From contig NZ_OY763408.1 of the NCBI RefSeq assembly GCF_963667405.1, positions 2,069,757-2,133,756 of the forward strand: a stretch of DNA of 64,000 bases, read 5' to 3'. This document shows, one piece after another, positions 27,113 through 36,233 of the stretch. Positions within the stretch are counted from its first letter, which is position 1; every line of letters begins with the position of its first letter. Made by a program: the position numbers and the translations under genes. Below the pieces are notes generated by a model, which did not search any database, was not told the origin of the DNA, and saw only the letters and a program-made list of their open reading frames with translations. The stretch is from an uncultured Sphaerochaeta sp. Lineage in GTDB: Bacteria; Spirochaetota; Spirochaetia; Sphaerochaetales; Sphaerochaetaceae.

Positions 27113-27721
27113 TCACCCATTGGGGGAAATGCTGATTCCTATCGTAGCACAATAGGTTGCAACTTGTCGATGAATTAACGCCTTTGAGCCTGTATTGTGC
27201 AGGACCTGCAGACCAGCTTTCCTACCCAGAGTTTTGATACTGATATCCTTCTGGGCCCGCTCACGCAACAAGAATCGTCGCAAGGTCAGCCCTTCACGGA
27301 AAGCGCAACGTCTGTAGCGCACCAACAGGGGAGCCTTGATGAACAGCACCTGGTCACAAAGCACATCAAGGCCCATGCGTGACAGCAGGGCAGCATTGAG
27401 AACAAGAGCAGGGGCGCCTTCCGTGCGAGCTTCCTCGATACGGGCTTTGCAGGCCTGGACCATCACAGGATGGGTGATGCGTTCAAGACTGCGCAGCTTG
27501 GCAGGGTCGGGAAAGACAAGCGAGCCGAGCACTCTGCGATTGACCTCACCTGACTCAACCACCTTGGCGCCGAACTCCCTGACAAGCGCTTGCTTGCTCT
27601 CTTCCAGCGCCTGGTGGCCCAGCAGATCCACATCAACCACCGCGCATCCGAATTCGGCAAACACCGAGGCATACTGGTTCTTTCCCGCACAGGCTCTGCC
27701 TGTCAACCCAATGACCAGCAT
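27113..27721 (-). CDS. coaE: Dephospho-CoA kinase
   Basis: Last step of coenzyme A synthesis: ATP-dependent phosphorylation of the ribose 3'-OH of dephospho-CoA. 202 aa. Seen: P-loop GRACAGKN at residues 8-15, VVDVDLLGH with the substrate Asp, RITHPVM and LNAALL. The P-loop ends in Asn where Ser/Thr is usual, so Mg-ATP binding may differ. The ATG overlaps the polA stop by one base (TGATG). No second coaE is seen in the window. Confidence 0.88.
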   Translation of the reverse strand: MLVIGLTGRACAGKNQYASVFAEFGCAVVDVDLLGHQALEESKQALVREFGAKVVESGEVNRRVLGSLVFPDPAKLRSLERITHPVMVQACKARIEEARTEGAPALVLNAALLSRMGLDVLCDQVLFIKAPLLVRYRRCAFREGLTLRRFLLRERAQKDISIKTLGRKAGLQVLHNTGSKALIHRQVATYCATIGISISPNG

Positions 27722-30558
27722 CAGTGGATCTCTCCCCAGTCGGCACCCACCTCAATGCTGGTTTTCAGCGGAATGCTGAGCTTTGCTGCACCCTCCATCG
27801 CTTCCTTGACCACGGCTTTTGTCAGTTCCACTTCCGCCTCGGGAACCTCAAAGACCAGTTCGTCATGGATCTGCAGCAACAAGCGTGCCCCCAGACCCCG
27901 CTCGGTGAGCAGCTTCTCCACCCTGAGCATGGCAAGCTTTACCAGATCGGCTGCAGTACCCTGGATGACCGTGTTCACCGCAATGCGCTGCGCTTTTGCC
28001 CGCTCGACAGCACTGCGACTGTTGATCTCGGTGATCGTCCTGACATGCCCAAGCAGGGTTGTCACGTAGCCGATCTCCTCCGAGCTCTTGCGTGTCGATT
28101 CGACAAACGCCTTGACCGCACTGTATCGTTCGAAATACTGGTCGATGAACTGCTTTGCATCGGAGTGTGCAATCTTCAGGTCCATCGCCAAGCTATGGGT
28201 GCCCATGCCGTACATCACCCCGAAGTTGATCGTCTTGGCGATTCTCCGCTGCTCAGGGCTCACCTCATCAAGCGGGACATTGAAGATGAGGCTGGCCGTA
28301 CTTCGATGCACGTCCACACCCGAGGCAAACGCTTGTTTCAGACCTGGGTCATCGGCCATATGGGCAAGCACCACCAATTCGATCTGCGAGTAGTCGGCAG
28401 AGAGGAAGAGATGCCCTTCCTTGGGGACAAAGGCCGACCGGATGCGCCTCCCCTCCTCAGTCCTCACCGGAATGTTCTGCAGATTCGGATCCTTGCAACT
28501 GAGTCTTCCGGTTTCTGTTCCTGTCTGGGAGAAGGAAGGGTGAATGCGACCGGTCCGCTCGTTGATCTGGAGCGGAAGTTTGTCGATGTAGGTGCTCTTG
28601 AGCTTGTTGAGCATCCGGTATTGGAGAATGAGCTCAACCTCGGGATAACTCTCCCTCAGAGGCTCCAGCACATCCGTGGAGGTGGAGAAGCCGGAACGCG
28701 TCTTAGCCCCGGTGGGGATGTTGCGTTCGACAAAGAGCACTTCCTGCAACTGCTGGGGCGAATTGAGGTTGAACTCATGGCCACAAAGGGAGAAAACCTC
28801 AGCCCGTATCGCATCAAGGCGTTTCTCAAACTCCGCTGAAAGCGGCTCTATCAGGGAGCGGTCAAGACGGATGCCTTCCATCTCCATCTTTGCGATGATG
28901 ACCAGAAGCGGCATCTCCACCTCATCAAGGAGGGTGCGCAGACCCCTGGCTTGCAGCAGTTCGCAGAAAAGCGTATAGAGCCGGTAGGTGACATCGGCAT
29001 CCTCTGCTCCGTAGAACACGACCTGATCAAGCTCGATGTCACTGAGGAGCTTTCCCTTGGGTACAATATCAGTATAGTGGACCGTCTCATACCCAAGATA
29101 CTTCTCTGCCAGATAGTCCATATTGAAAACCGAGGTGGAGTCCAAGAGCCAGGCGGCAACCATGGTGTCGAAGACCACGTTCTTCGGTTCCACCCCCCAT
29201 TGGCAGAGCACCTTGTAGTCATACTTGATGTTCTGTCCCACCAGGGGAAGTCTGTCCGTCTCAAGATACTGCTTCAGCACGTGCTTGACCTCGTCCCGGT
29301 CCAGCAAATCCTTCTCCTGATGCACCAAGGGAACATAGTAGGCCTTGCGTTCCTCATGACAGAACGAGAAACCGATGACCTGTGCATTCATTTCGTCAAG
29401 GCTGGTGGTCTCCAGGTCGAAGGCTACCGGGTGTCCGCAAGCCTGGGCCGCATCGAGCAACTCCCTGAGCTGCTCCAAGCTGGTGACCGCCTCGTAGTCA
29501 GCCCGTTTCTGTTCTGTTTTTGCTGGTACCGGCTCTACGGGAGCAGCACTTGCCTGCACGCCTCCAGCCCTTCCCAGTTCCTTGATGATGGTTCGCATCC
29601 CAATCTCCTGAAAGAGGGGGATTGCCGTCTCATAGTCGACATCCTTGACCAGATACTGCTCGGTATCGAAGGTGTCGACGGTGAAGAGATCCCGCTTGAG
29701 CTGGACAAGGCTCTTGCTCAGCTTTGCAGACTCTTCCCCTTCGGTAAGCTTCTTCTGCAACCCTGGTGCAACCAGCTTGAGGTTGGAGTATATGCCTTCC
29801 AAACTGCCGAATTGCTGCAAGAGCTTGACAGCTCCCTTCTCTCCGATGCCCTTGACCCCCGGGATGTTGTCTGAGGAGTCCCCAAGGAGCGAAAGATAGT
29901 CGACGATCTGCTCAGGAAGAATGCCATACTCCTCGGCCACCTCGGTTTTTCCGAGCAGGCGGTAGAACTTCTCATTCTTCTTGGCCGGGCGCAAGGCGAA
30001 CGTGTGCTCGTCAACCAGCTGCAAGAGGTCCTTGTCACCGGTGAACATGATGGTATCGATCTGGTGACGGGTGGCTTCGTCACTGAGGGTGGCGATGATG
30101 TCGTCTGCCTCAAACCCCTGCATTTCGATGGTGGGGATGCGAAGCGCTTCCAGAAGTCTCTTGATCACGGGGACCTGCTCATGCAACTCCTCGGGAGCCG
30201 CATCGCGATTCGCCTTGTACGGCTCGTACATGGTGTGGCGGAAGGTGGGCCCCATGCTGTCCATCGCGACCACCAGATACGTCGGATGATACTCACGGAT
30301 CAGCTTGAGGATGGTGGAGAAAAAGCCATAGACAGCACTGATGTTCTTCCCTTGGGTATCCCTGATCGGGTTGGCGAAGAAACCGTAAAACGAACGGTAG
30401 ATCAGGCCATACCCATCAATGATGTAGAGCTTCCTGCCCTCTCCCAATACCGTCGGCTCGCTCTTCTCCATCTTCGGGGGAACCGAAAGGACCTGCTCCT
30501 TGGCCTCCTCCTTTAGCTTCTCCTGATCAAAATCCTGCTGGGAAAACAACTCATCCAT
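27721..30558 (-). CDS. polA: DNA polymerase I
   Basis: Replication and repair polymerase, 945 aa. The 5'-3' exonuclease domain starts at KLYIIDGYGLIYRSF (about residue 43). The 3'-5' proofreading domain looks intact: FDLETTSLD (ExoI D and E), NIKYDYK (ExoII) and YGAEDAD (ExoIII). Polymerase motifs A (SADYSQIELV), B (RRIAKTINFGVMYG) and C (IHDELVF) are present. A 42-residue N-terminal extension is kept because its ATG has AGGGGG 5 nt upstream. It overlaps the MBL gene by 8 nt. Confidence 0.97.
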   Translation of the reverse strand: MDELFSQQDFDQEKLKEEAKEQVLSVPPKMEKSEPTVLGEGRKLYIIDGYGLIYRSFYGFFANPIRDTQGKNISAVYGFFSTILKLIREYHPTYLVVAMDSMGPTFRHTMYEPYKANRDAAPEELHEQVPVIKRLLEALRIPTIEMQGFEADDIIATLSDEATRHQIDTIMFTGDKDLLQLVDEHTFALRPAKKNEKFYRLLGKTEVAEEYGILPEQIVDYLSLLGDSSDNIPGVKGIGEKGAVKLLQQFGSLEGIYSNLKLVAPGLQKKLTEGEESAKLSKSLVQLKRDLFTVDTFDTEQYLVKDVDYETAIPLFQEIGMRTIIKELGRAGGVQASAAPVEPVPAKTEQKRADYEAVTSLEQLRELLDAAQACGHPVAFDLETTSLDEMNAQVIGFSFCHEERKAYYVPLVHQEKDLLDRDEVKHVLKQYLETDRLPLVGQNIKYDYKVLCQWGVEPKNVVFDTMVAAWLLDSTSVFNMDYLAEKYLGYETVHYTDIVPKGKLLSDIELDQVVFYGAEDADVTYRLYTLFCELLQARGLRTLLDEVEMPLLVIIAKMEMEGIRLDRSLIEPLSAEFEKRLDAIRAEVFSLCGHEFNLNSPQQLQEVLFVERNIPTGAKTRSGFSTSTDVLEPLRESYPEVELILQYRMLNKLKSTYIDKLPLQINERTGRIHPSFSQTGTETGRLSCKDPNLQNIPVRTEEGRRIRSAFVPKEGHLFLSADYSQIELVVLAHMADDPGLKQAFASGVDVHRSTASLIFNVPLDEVSPEQRRIAKTINFGVMYGMGTHSLAMDLKIAHSDAKQFIDQYFERYSAVKAFVESTRKSSEEIGYVTTLLGHVRTITEINSRSAVERAKAQRIAVNTVIQGTAADLVKLAMLRVEKLLTERGLGARLLLQIHDELVFEVPEAEVELTKAVVKEAMEGAAKLSIPLKTSIEVGADWGEIH

Positions 30559-31333
30559 CCTGGCCCCCTATGGTCAATGACAAGGTATCATAGGCCACGT
30601 GAACACCCTCAGGCAACTCTGCCTGCAGGCCTTGGTGGCTCAATCCATGACTGAGATGGGTTAGGTAGGTCCTTCTCGGTCGTACTTTCTGTGCGAATGC
30701 CAATGCTTCGAACACACTGTAATGCGTGGGGTGAGGCCAGTAGCGCAAGGCTCCCACCACCAAGGTATCAAGTCCTTCGAAATACGGAAGACTTTGCTCG
30801 GGCACCTCACTGCAATCGGTTGCATAGGCAAAAGGGCCGATGCGGAAGGCGAAAATGGTCTGCTTTCCGTGAAGGATGGGTACGGGAATCACCTTGAAGG
30901 AGGCAATCTCCACTTCCTCGTACGGTTTGAGAACCCTAAGATCCAAGTGCGGAATGCCTCCTGCCACATCCTCACCATGCAACACATACGGAAAGCGGGA
31001 GCGGATGTCCTGGGCAACCTCTTCCTTGCAGTACACAGGAAGGCTGTTGTGCTTGCAAAATACCCGAAGATCATCAATGCCATTGAAATGGTCGGCATGA
31101 GCGTGGGTGTACAAGACTGCATCAAGACTGGTGAGGTTTGCCCTCAGTGCTTGCAAGCGGAACTCAGGGGTCGTATCGACAAGCAACGTTTTTCCTTCAC
31201 TCTGAAGCATGATGCTGCTGCGATAGCGCTTGTCGTGTGCATCACGGGAAGTACATACCGAGCAGCTGCACCCAATGACCGGGATCCCATGGCTTGTTCC
31301 AGTACCAAGAAACGTGACTTCCATTCCGCTCAT
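30551..31333 (-). CDS. MBL-fold metal-dependent hydrolase (PhnP-like)
   Basis: Metallo-beta-lactamase-fold phosphodiesterase, 260 aa. The metal motif is THAHADHFNG (about residues 75-84), with later ligands in DCSE and THLSHG. The Cys-rich start GCSCSVCTSRD matches the PhnP branch, which binds a structural zinc and hydrolyses cyclic ribose phosphates. The true substrate is unknown. It overlaps the upstream small gene as ATGA and polA by 8 nt. Confidence 0.87.
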   Translation of the reverse strand: MSGMEVTFLGTGTSHGIPVIGCSCSVCTSRDAHDKRYRSSIMLQSEGKTLLVDTTPEFRLQALRANLTSLDAVLYTHAHADHFNGIDDLRVFCKHNSLPVYCKEEVAQDIRSRFPYVLHGEDVAGGIPHLDLRVLKPYEEVEIASFKVIPVPILHGKQTIFAFRIGPFAYATDCSEVPEQSLPYFEGLDTLVVGALRYWPHPTHYSVFEALAFAQKVRPRRTYLTHLSHGLSHQGLQAELPEGVHVAYDTLSLTIGGQDG

Positions 31334-31668
31334 CGAGCCATATCCGTCACTTGTTTCACGGTACTGTCCAGCACCTGCTGTCCTTGTTTGGCGGCATCCT
31401 TGAGTTTCTGCTGTACCTCGTCACTGGAAAGCAGGCTCTGCAACCGCTCAAATGACTCCTGGGTAAACTCGGGACTCCCCTTCACCTGATCGACAGCCAG
31501 CCCCACGGCATCCATCACCTGGGCATTGACCGAGCCTTTGCGCAACGCAAAGCTCACTCCCAGAAACTGCATGCTCATACTGGGGATAAAGAAATACATG
31601 ATGAAGAAGGACAGCGTTGCAACGCTCAACGCGGAGAGAAACGAGCGAAAAAACCCTTTCTTTGCCAT
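31330..31668 (-). CDS. Small membrane-anchored protein, unknown function
   Basis: 112 aa, not recognised. One hydrophobic helix (about residues 10-35) is followed by a polar helical tail rich in Gln, Lys and Asp, probably periplasmic. It heads the polA-coaE operon. GAGGAG is 7 nt before the ATG. Confidence 0.75.
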   Translation of the reverse strand: MAKKGFFRSFLSALSVATLSFFIMYFFIPSMSMQFLGVSFALRKGSVNAQVMDAVGLAVDQVKGSPEFTQESFERLQSLLSSDEVQQKLKDAAKQGQQVLDSTVKQVTDMAR

Positions 31669-31720
31669 GGTGCTACTCCTCTTGGCTACTCTACCACACT
31701 TGGTCGAAGGCGAAAAGCAA

Positions 31721-31748
31721 CTCAGGCCCGGATTTCTCCGGGCCTGAG
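31721..31748 (-). terminator. Terminator hairpin after the 209-aa barrel gene
   Basis: A perfect 12-bp stem (31721-31732 with 31737-31748). On the minus strand the loop is GAAA, a stable GNRA tetraloop, followed by TTGCTTTTCG. The tail is weak, but the stem is very stable. Confidence 0.65.
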
Positions 31749-31767
31749 GGGTTGTTGCATTGTTTGC

Positions 31768-32397
31768 TTACAAGAGCGAGAAGAGAAGGGAGACGCCCAC
31801 GGTGCCATCATCCATGTTGGCATTGAAGAGCTTGTCCACTTCGCCAGCCTTCTTGAAGGTGTAGTCAGTCTCAAGGGTGTAGTTCAGACCGAGCATCAGG
31901 CTACCCAGATTGAAGTCGAGCGTTGCACGATAGGCAACCGGGGAGTTGATGAAGGTCTCGCCCAGGGAATCCAGAGTCTGAGGGGCATCATTGGCATCAA
32001 AAATGGTGAACTTGCCATCATCATCCATGCGCACGATCCAGTTGGGACCCATGCCGAAACCGAGGCGGGCGAAACCAAGCAGATCCATGGAAACACCAGC
32101 GGTGGTGAGTACCTCAATCTTGGTGTAGTCTACAGATGAAAGAGTTTCCTGTGAGAACTTACCCACCAGGTCAACCTCTGCAATCAGGAGCTTGAAGCGG
32201 ACATCCGCGCCGAGCGCATAATTCTCGAAGTCTGCAAGTCCGTCAAAATTGTCAGCATCAATTGCTGTCTTGATGGTTCCAAGGCTATCCTTGTACTGTG
32301 CCGTCACACCAAGACTCAAATCAAGCACTGCAGCACTGAGAGCTGCCGGAAGCAGGACGCATACCACAAGCAGTGAAATCATTAGCTTCTTTTTCAT
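31768..32397 (-). CDS. Predicted outer-membrane beta-barrel protein
   Basis: 209 aa with a signal peptide (residues 1-22, core LLVVCVLLPAALSA). The mature part is rich in alternating strands (LDLSLGVTAQY, LGADVRFKLLI, GVSLLFSLL at the end), which suggests a small 8-10-strand barrel. No enzymatic motif. It is followed by a strong hairpin. The upstream 205-aa gene has a similar plan and may be a paralogue. Confidence 0.75.
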   Translation of the reverse strand: MKKKLMISLLVVCVLLPAALSAAVLDLSLGVTAQYKDSLGTIKTAIDADNFDGLADFENYALGADVRFKLLIAEVDLVGKFSQETLSSVDYTKIEVLTTAGVSMDLLGFARLGFGMGPNWIVRMDDDGKFTIFDANDAPQTLDSLGETFINSPVAYRATLDFNLGSLMLGLNYTLETDYTFKKAGEVDKLFNANMDDGTVGVSLLFSLL

Positions 32398-32449
32398 ATC
32401 ATACCCCTTTTGCCAGTTTTCCTGTGTATTCAGCGATTATGTTCTCAAT

Positions 32450-33067
32450 CTAGAACATTTTCAGAGCCAACGCAAGTGAGAGGGATTGCTTTTTCAGATC
32501 AAAGACACCCCACCATGCATTATCCTTTATAACAGAACCCAAGGTAGCCTGACTTTCCATCAGGTACCGTATTTTCACTCCAAAGGGACCAAGTTCGGAC
32601 CCAAGACCAACCTGCAGATACATCGGACTTTCCCGTACTGCATCAGTGAAACTCATCTGTGAGGCATCCGCCTGCGTTTTGTCTGCCAGCTCATAGTAGG
32701 ACCGGGGAGAATCGGCTTTTGAGGGGACATAGGTGACACCCACCCCACCACCAACTTCCAGGGAAACCAGCGAGCCGATCACAGGCAGGCTCAGGGAACC
32801 CATACCAAGCATCAACACACCACTGGAGGTTTCGCATTCAATCGGAAGCACCATGGCATTGGCCTGCACAAAGGCAAGACGGGCGCTGAGCTCCCCACCG
32901 ACCAACCAGTTGTCGGGATCCTGAAGCCCCAGATCAAACTCCTGGTCTTCCTGGGGCGCATACGTGGCGCCGAATCCAAGGCTTACATTGACAAGGCTTC
33001 TGGCTCCAACGGAGACAGGAAGCAACAATAAGATGATGACCAACAGTGTGGGCAGACGTTTTGGCAT
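32450..33067 (-). CDS. Predicted outer-membrane beta-barrel protein, possible paralogue
   Basis: 205 aa with a signal peptide (residues 1-22). Strand-rich body ending in LALALKMF, with the C-terminal aromatic residue of barrel proteins. Its start (VNVSLGFGATY, NWLVGGELSARLAF) runs parallel to the next gene (LDLSLGVTAQY, NYALGADVRFKLLI), so the two are probably diverged duplicates. Function unknown. Confidence 0.72.
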   Translation of the reverse strand: MPKRLPTLLVIILLLLPVSVGARSLVNVSLGFGATYAPQEDQEFDLGLQDPDNWLVGGELSARLAFVQANAMVLPIECETSSGVLMLGMGSLSLPVIGSLVSLEVGGGVGVTYVPSKADSPRSYYELADKTQADASQMSFTDAVRESPMYLQVGLGSELGPFGVKIRYLMESQATLGSVIKDNAWWGVFDLKKQSLSLALALKMF

Positions 33068-33162
33068 AGGTCGTAACAGCTCCTCACCTCTATAACAGTA
33101 CTCAGGGGCAAAAGGCTACAAGTGAAAAGGATAATTTTTTGTTGAACTTCCGTACGATTTTG

Positions 33163-35079
33163 CTATAGGTTCCCCAGTTCGGCCAACTGGGCCTTCCAGA
33201 GGGCGACAGAAGCATCACTGGGCATTCGCCAATCCCCACGGGGGGAAAGGGCCAATGAACCTACTTTCGGGCCATCAGGCAGGCAGGAACGCTTGAACTG
33301 CTGGCTGAAGAACCGTGAGTAGAAGGTATTGAGCCAGAGGAGAATGACCGACGGTTCATAGACATCTGAAAAAGCACGGCATGCCAAGCGGTAGATCTTC
33401 GCCGGAGAATACCCCCAGCGTATCGCCTGGTAGAGGAAGAAATCATGCAACTCATAGGGGCCGACCAAATCCTCGGTAACCTGACTGATCGTCCCATCTC
33501 CCTTAGCCGGGAGCAACTCAGGACTGACCGGGGTATTGACGATATCAAGCAGGACCTTCTTCAGCGAAGGCTCGCTGATCGAAGCCACATGGCGGACCAG
33601 ATGCCGCACCAATGTCTTGGGCACAGAACTGTTGACCCCGTACATCGACATATGGTCGCCGTTGTAGGTAGCCCAGCCCAGGGCAAGCTCGGAAAGGTCC
33701 CCGGTTCCGATCACCAGGGCATTGAGCGTGTTGGCAAGGTCCATCAGCACCTGGGTGCGCTCGCGAGCCTGGCTGTTCTCATAGGTTACATCCAACACCG
33801 TCGGGTCATGCCCGATGTCCTTGAAATGCTGGCCAACCGCCTTGGAAATGGATATGGTTCTGAGCTCAACACCCAGGGATTCAGCCAGTTTGGTAGCATT
33901 GCCCTTGGTGCGCTTGGTGGTTCCGAATCCCGGCATCGTGACAGCCACAATGCGTTTGCGATCCAGACCGAGCAGATCGAACGCCCTGACGGCAACCAGA
34001 AGGGCAAGGGTGGAGTCGAGTCCACCACTCAAACCAACCACCACACTGGTGCAATGTGTGTGCTCCAGACGCTTTTTCAATCCAAGGGACTGCAGGCCCA
34101 GGATTTTCTCACACCGTGCTTCCCTTCCCCTCTCATCGGATGGAACGAAAGGAGCCCGGTCGATAGGACGGGTCAGTGTGCACTCCCCGATGTCCAGGGT
34201 AAAGGGAATTCGGACATAGTCTGCTTGGCCTGCGCCAAAGCTTTGCAATCTCAGCCGCTCCAGCTGCAATTTCTGCACATCAATCTCGGTCAACAGGAGT
34301 TTGTCACTGACATCGATGGACTCGGCCAGACACTGTCCGTTCTCATAGATCAGGTCATGTGGGGTGAAGACCAGATCCGTCGAAGACTCGCCCTGGCCTG
34401 CATCACTATACAAGTATGCGCAGACCAGCTTTGCACTCTGGCTTGCAACCAGCGACCTACGGTACTCCTCCTTGCCCACCAGCTCATCACTGGCGGAACA
34501 GTTGGTCAGCACCGTTGCTCCGGCGAGGGCGTGGGAAGTGCTTGGGGAGAGTGGCACCCACAAGTCCTCGCATATCTCATTGGCCACCACAAACTCTTCA
34601 AGGGTGGTACAGGTCAGAAGCAGGTTGGTTCCAAACCAGGTCTTCTGCCCAAAGAGGGTAAGTTCCTCATTGCCTGGGCGAGGGGTGGTAAACCAACGCT
34701 TTTCATAGAACTCCTGGTAGTTGGGAAGATGGCGCTTGGGAACAACAGAGAGCAATCGTCCCTTGTGGATGCTTAGGGCACAGTTGTAGAGCGAGCCATG
34801 CACCATTACGGGGGAGCCGAACACAATGAGCATATCGATGTCTCGGCTCATCTCCAGGATGGCGGAGACAGCTGCTTCCCAACCCTGCTGCAGTCGCTTG
34901 TGCAAAAACAAGTCCGCACAGCTGTAGGCTGTGGTGACCAGCTCGGGGAGGACCAGCAATTTCACCTGCTTCTCATCAGCTTCCCTGATGAGGGTGAGAA
35001 TGCTTGCCGTATTGAAGGCGGTATCGGCAACCCGTACCGTCGGAGATGCAACTGCACACGTGATGAACCCGTCTTTCAT
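33163..35079 (-). CDS. nadE: NAD+ synthase, glutamine-hydrolysing
   Basis: Amidates nicotinic acid adenine dinucleotide to NAD+, using ammonia from glutamine. 638 aa. The N-terminal nitrilase-type glutaminase domain has the Glu (LPELVTT), Lys (KRHLPNY) and Cys (NEICEDLW) triad; the C-terminal synthetase has the PP-loop SGGLDST (about residue 353). The length matches the long eukaryote-like/actinobacterial type. The ATG overlaps the stop of the rRNA methyltransferase (ATGA). It is the last gene of a nine-gene run. Confidence 0.95.
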   Translation of the reverse strand: MKDGFITCAVASPTVRVADTAFNTASILTLIREADEKQVKLLVLPELVTTAYSCADLFLHKRLQQGWEAAVSAILEMSRDIDMLIVFGSPVMVHGSLYNCALSIHKGRLLSVVPKRHLPNYQEFYEKRWFTTPRPGNEELTLFGQKTWFGTNLLLTCTTLEEFVVANEICEDLWVPLSPSTSHALAGATVLTNCSASDELVGKEEYRRSLVASQSAKLVCAYLYSDAGQGESSTDLVFTPHDLIYENGQCLAESIDVSDKLLLTEIDVQKLQLERLRLQSFGAGQADYVRIPFTLDIGECTLTRPIDRAPFVPSDERGREARCEKILGLQSLGLKKRLEHTHCTSVVVGLSGGLDSTLALLVAVRAFDLLGLDRKRIVAVTMPGFGTTKRTKGNATKLAESLGVELRTISISKAVGQHFKDIGHDPTVLDVTYENSQARERTQVLMDLANTLNALVIGTGDLSELALGWATYNGDHMSMYGVNSSVPKTLVRHLVRHVASISEPSLKKVLLDIVNTPVSPELLPAKGDGTISQVTEDLVGPYELHDFFLYQAIRWGYSPAKIYRLACRAFSDVYEPSVILLWLNTFYSRFFSQQFKRSCLPDGPKVGSLALSPRGDWRMPSDASVALWKAQLAELGNL

Positions 35080-36233
35080 ACCTCAAATCCCCCGCGGTCA
35101 AGGATGGCAACCACCTCGTGGTGGAACGTCTGCGGATAGAGATCGAACACCTTGACCTTGCGTACAGTGTAGCCCTCCGAGGCAAAGCGTTGCAAGTCTC
35201 GTCCGAGCGTAACGCTGTTGCAGGAGACATAGATGACACGCTTCGGCTTCCAGGATGCAATCAGGGAGGGAAGCGTCTCATCCAGGCCGGTACGCGGAGG
35301 GTCGACCACCACCGTATCGACTTGTACACTCCTCCCCTTCGCCCACTCCTCCACGGCTTGGGTGTAATATTCGCAATTTCCGACATTGCGCCGTGCCATA
35401 TCCAGGCACTGCTTCTGCCGCTCGACTGCAATCAGGTGCCGCCCTTCCTGCTCAAGAAAAGCACTGAAGGTACCCACTCCGCTGTACAGGTCCATCACCA
35501 CATCCCCAAAAGCGTGGGCTGCCACATACTCACCCAAGGAAGGAAGAAGGTAGGGGTTCGACTGGAAAAATACTTCACTGGAGACAATGAACTGTCTGTG
35601 TCCGACCGTGGCAACCACCTCTTCACCAAAGAAAGAGAGCTTGGAATCCGAGGCAAAGACCGGAACTTCCAGATACCCACCCTTGCCCTTCCGGTTTGCA
35701 AACATGAGCTTTCTGGCAGCGGCGAACAGAGGTTGGGGATCGGCAAGCAGAGCATTGAGTGCATCGCAGAGGACCATGCACGAGGTGATGGGCACAAGGG
35801 TGTTGGTCTTCTTTCCCAGGAAACCGACCTGGCGGGTTCCCAGATCAACATGAAAACGCACGCGGTTGCGATACCCGAAGGCGGGTCCGGTCTCAACCGG
35901 TTCCACCCCAATCGTCTCCAGATCAAGGGAGCCCAGGCGGACAAGGTTGTCCAATACGATCTGCTCCTTGATGCGGCCTTGGGCATCACTGTGGGCATAC
36001 TGGAAGTCGCAACCACCGCAGATGCCCCAATACGGGCAAGGAGGATGGATGCGCTCTTCACTGGCCTCGATGATGCTTGTCACCTCACCGAGGGCATAGC
36101 CTGCCTTCTGCTGGACAATCCTGGCTTCCACCAACTCCCCTTGCAACGTCTCGGGGATGAACAGCCGCTTTCCCTCGTCGGTGGTGGAAAGCCCATCACC
36201 GCCCTGGACCAGTTTCTCAATTCGGCAGCGCAT
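35076..36233 (-). CDS. TrmA/RlmD-family RNA (uracil-5-)-methyltransferase
   Basis: SAM-dependent m5U methylation of rRNA (or possibly tRNA). 385 aa: an N-terminal TRAM-like region, the Fe-S cluster motif CPYWGICGGC (about residues 66-75), a central domain, SAM motif DLYSGVGTFS, and catalytic VSCNSVTLGRDL. RlmC, RlmD and TrmA cannot be separated safely. I start at the ATG 36233, where AAGGAG is 7 nt upstream; the frame is open back to a TTG at 36239. The start lies inside the end of pepF. Confidence 0.92.
   Translation of the reverse strand: MRCRIEKLVQGGDGLSTTDEGKRLFIPETLQGELVEARIVQQKAGYALGEVTSIIEASEERIHPPCPYWGICGGCDFQYAHSDAQGRIKEQIVLDNLVRLGSLDLETIGVEPVETGPAFGYRNRVRFHVDLGTRQVGFLGKKTNTLVPITSCMVLCDALNALLADPQPLFAAARKLMFANRKGKGGYLEVPVFASDSKLSFFGEEVVATVGHRQFIVSSEVFFQSNPYLLPSLGEYVAAHAFGDVVMDLYSGVGTFSAFLEQEGRHLIAVERQKQCLDMARRNVGNCEYYTQAVEEWAKGRSVQVDTVVVDPPRTGLDETLPSLIASWKPKRVIYVSCNSVTLGRDLQRFASEGYTVRKVKVFDLYPQTFHHEVVAILDRGGFEV

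Noticed and set aside
27113..27721. Frameshift or pseudogene in coaE because of the odd P-loop
   Set aside because: The frame is intact at normal length and the other motifs are conserved; a substitution explains it better.
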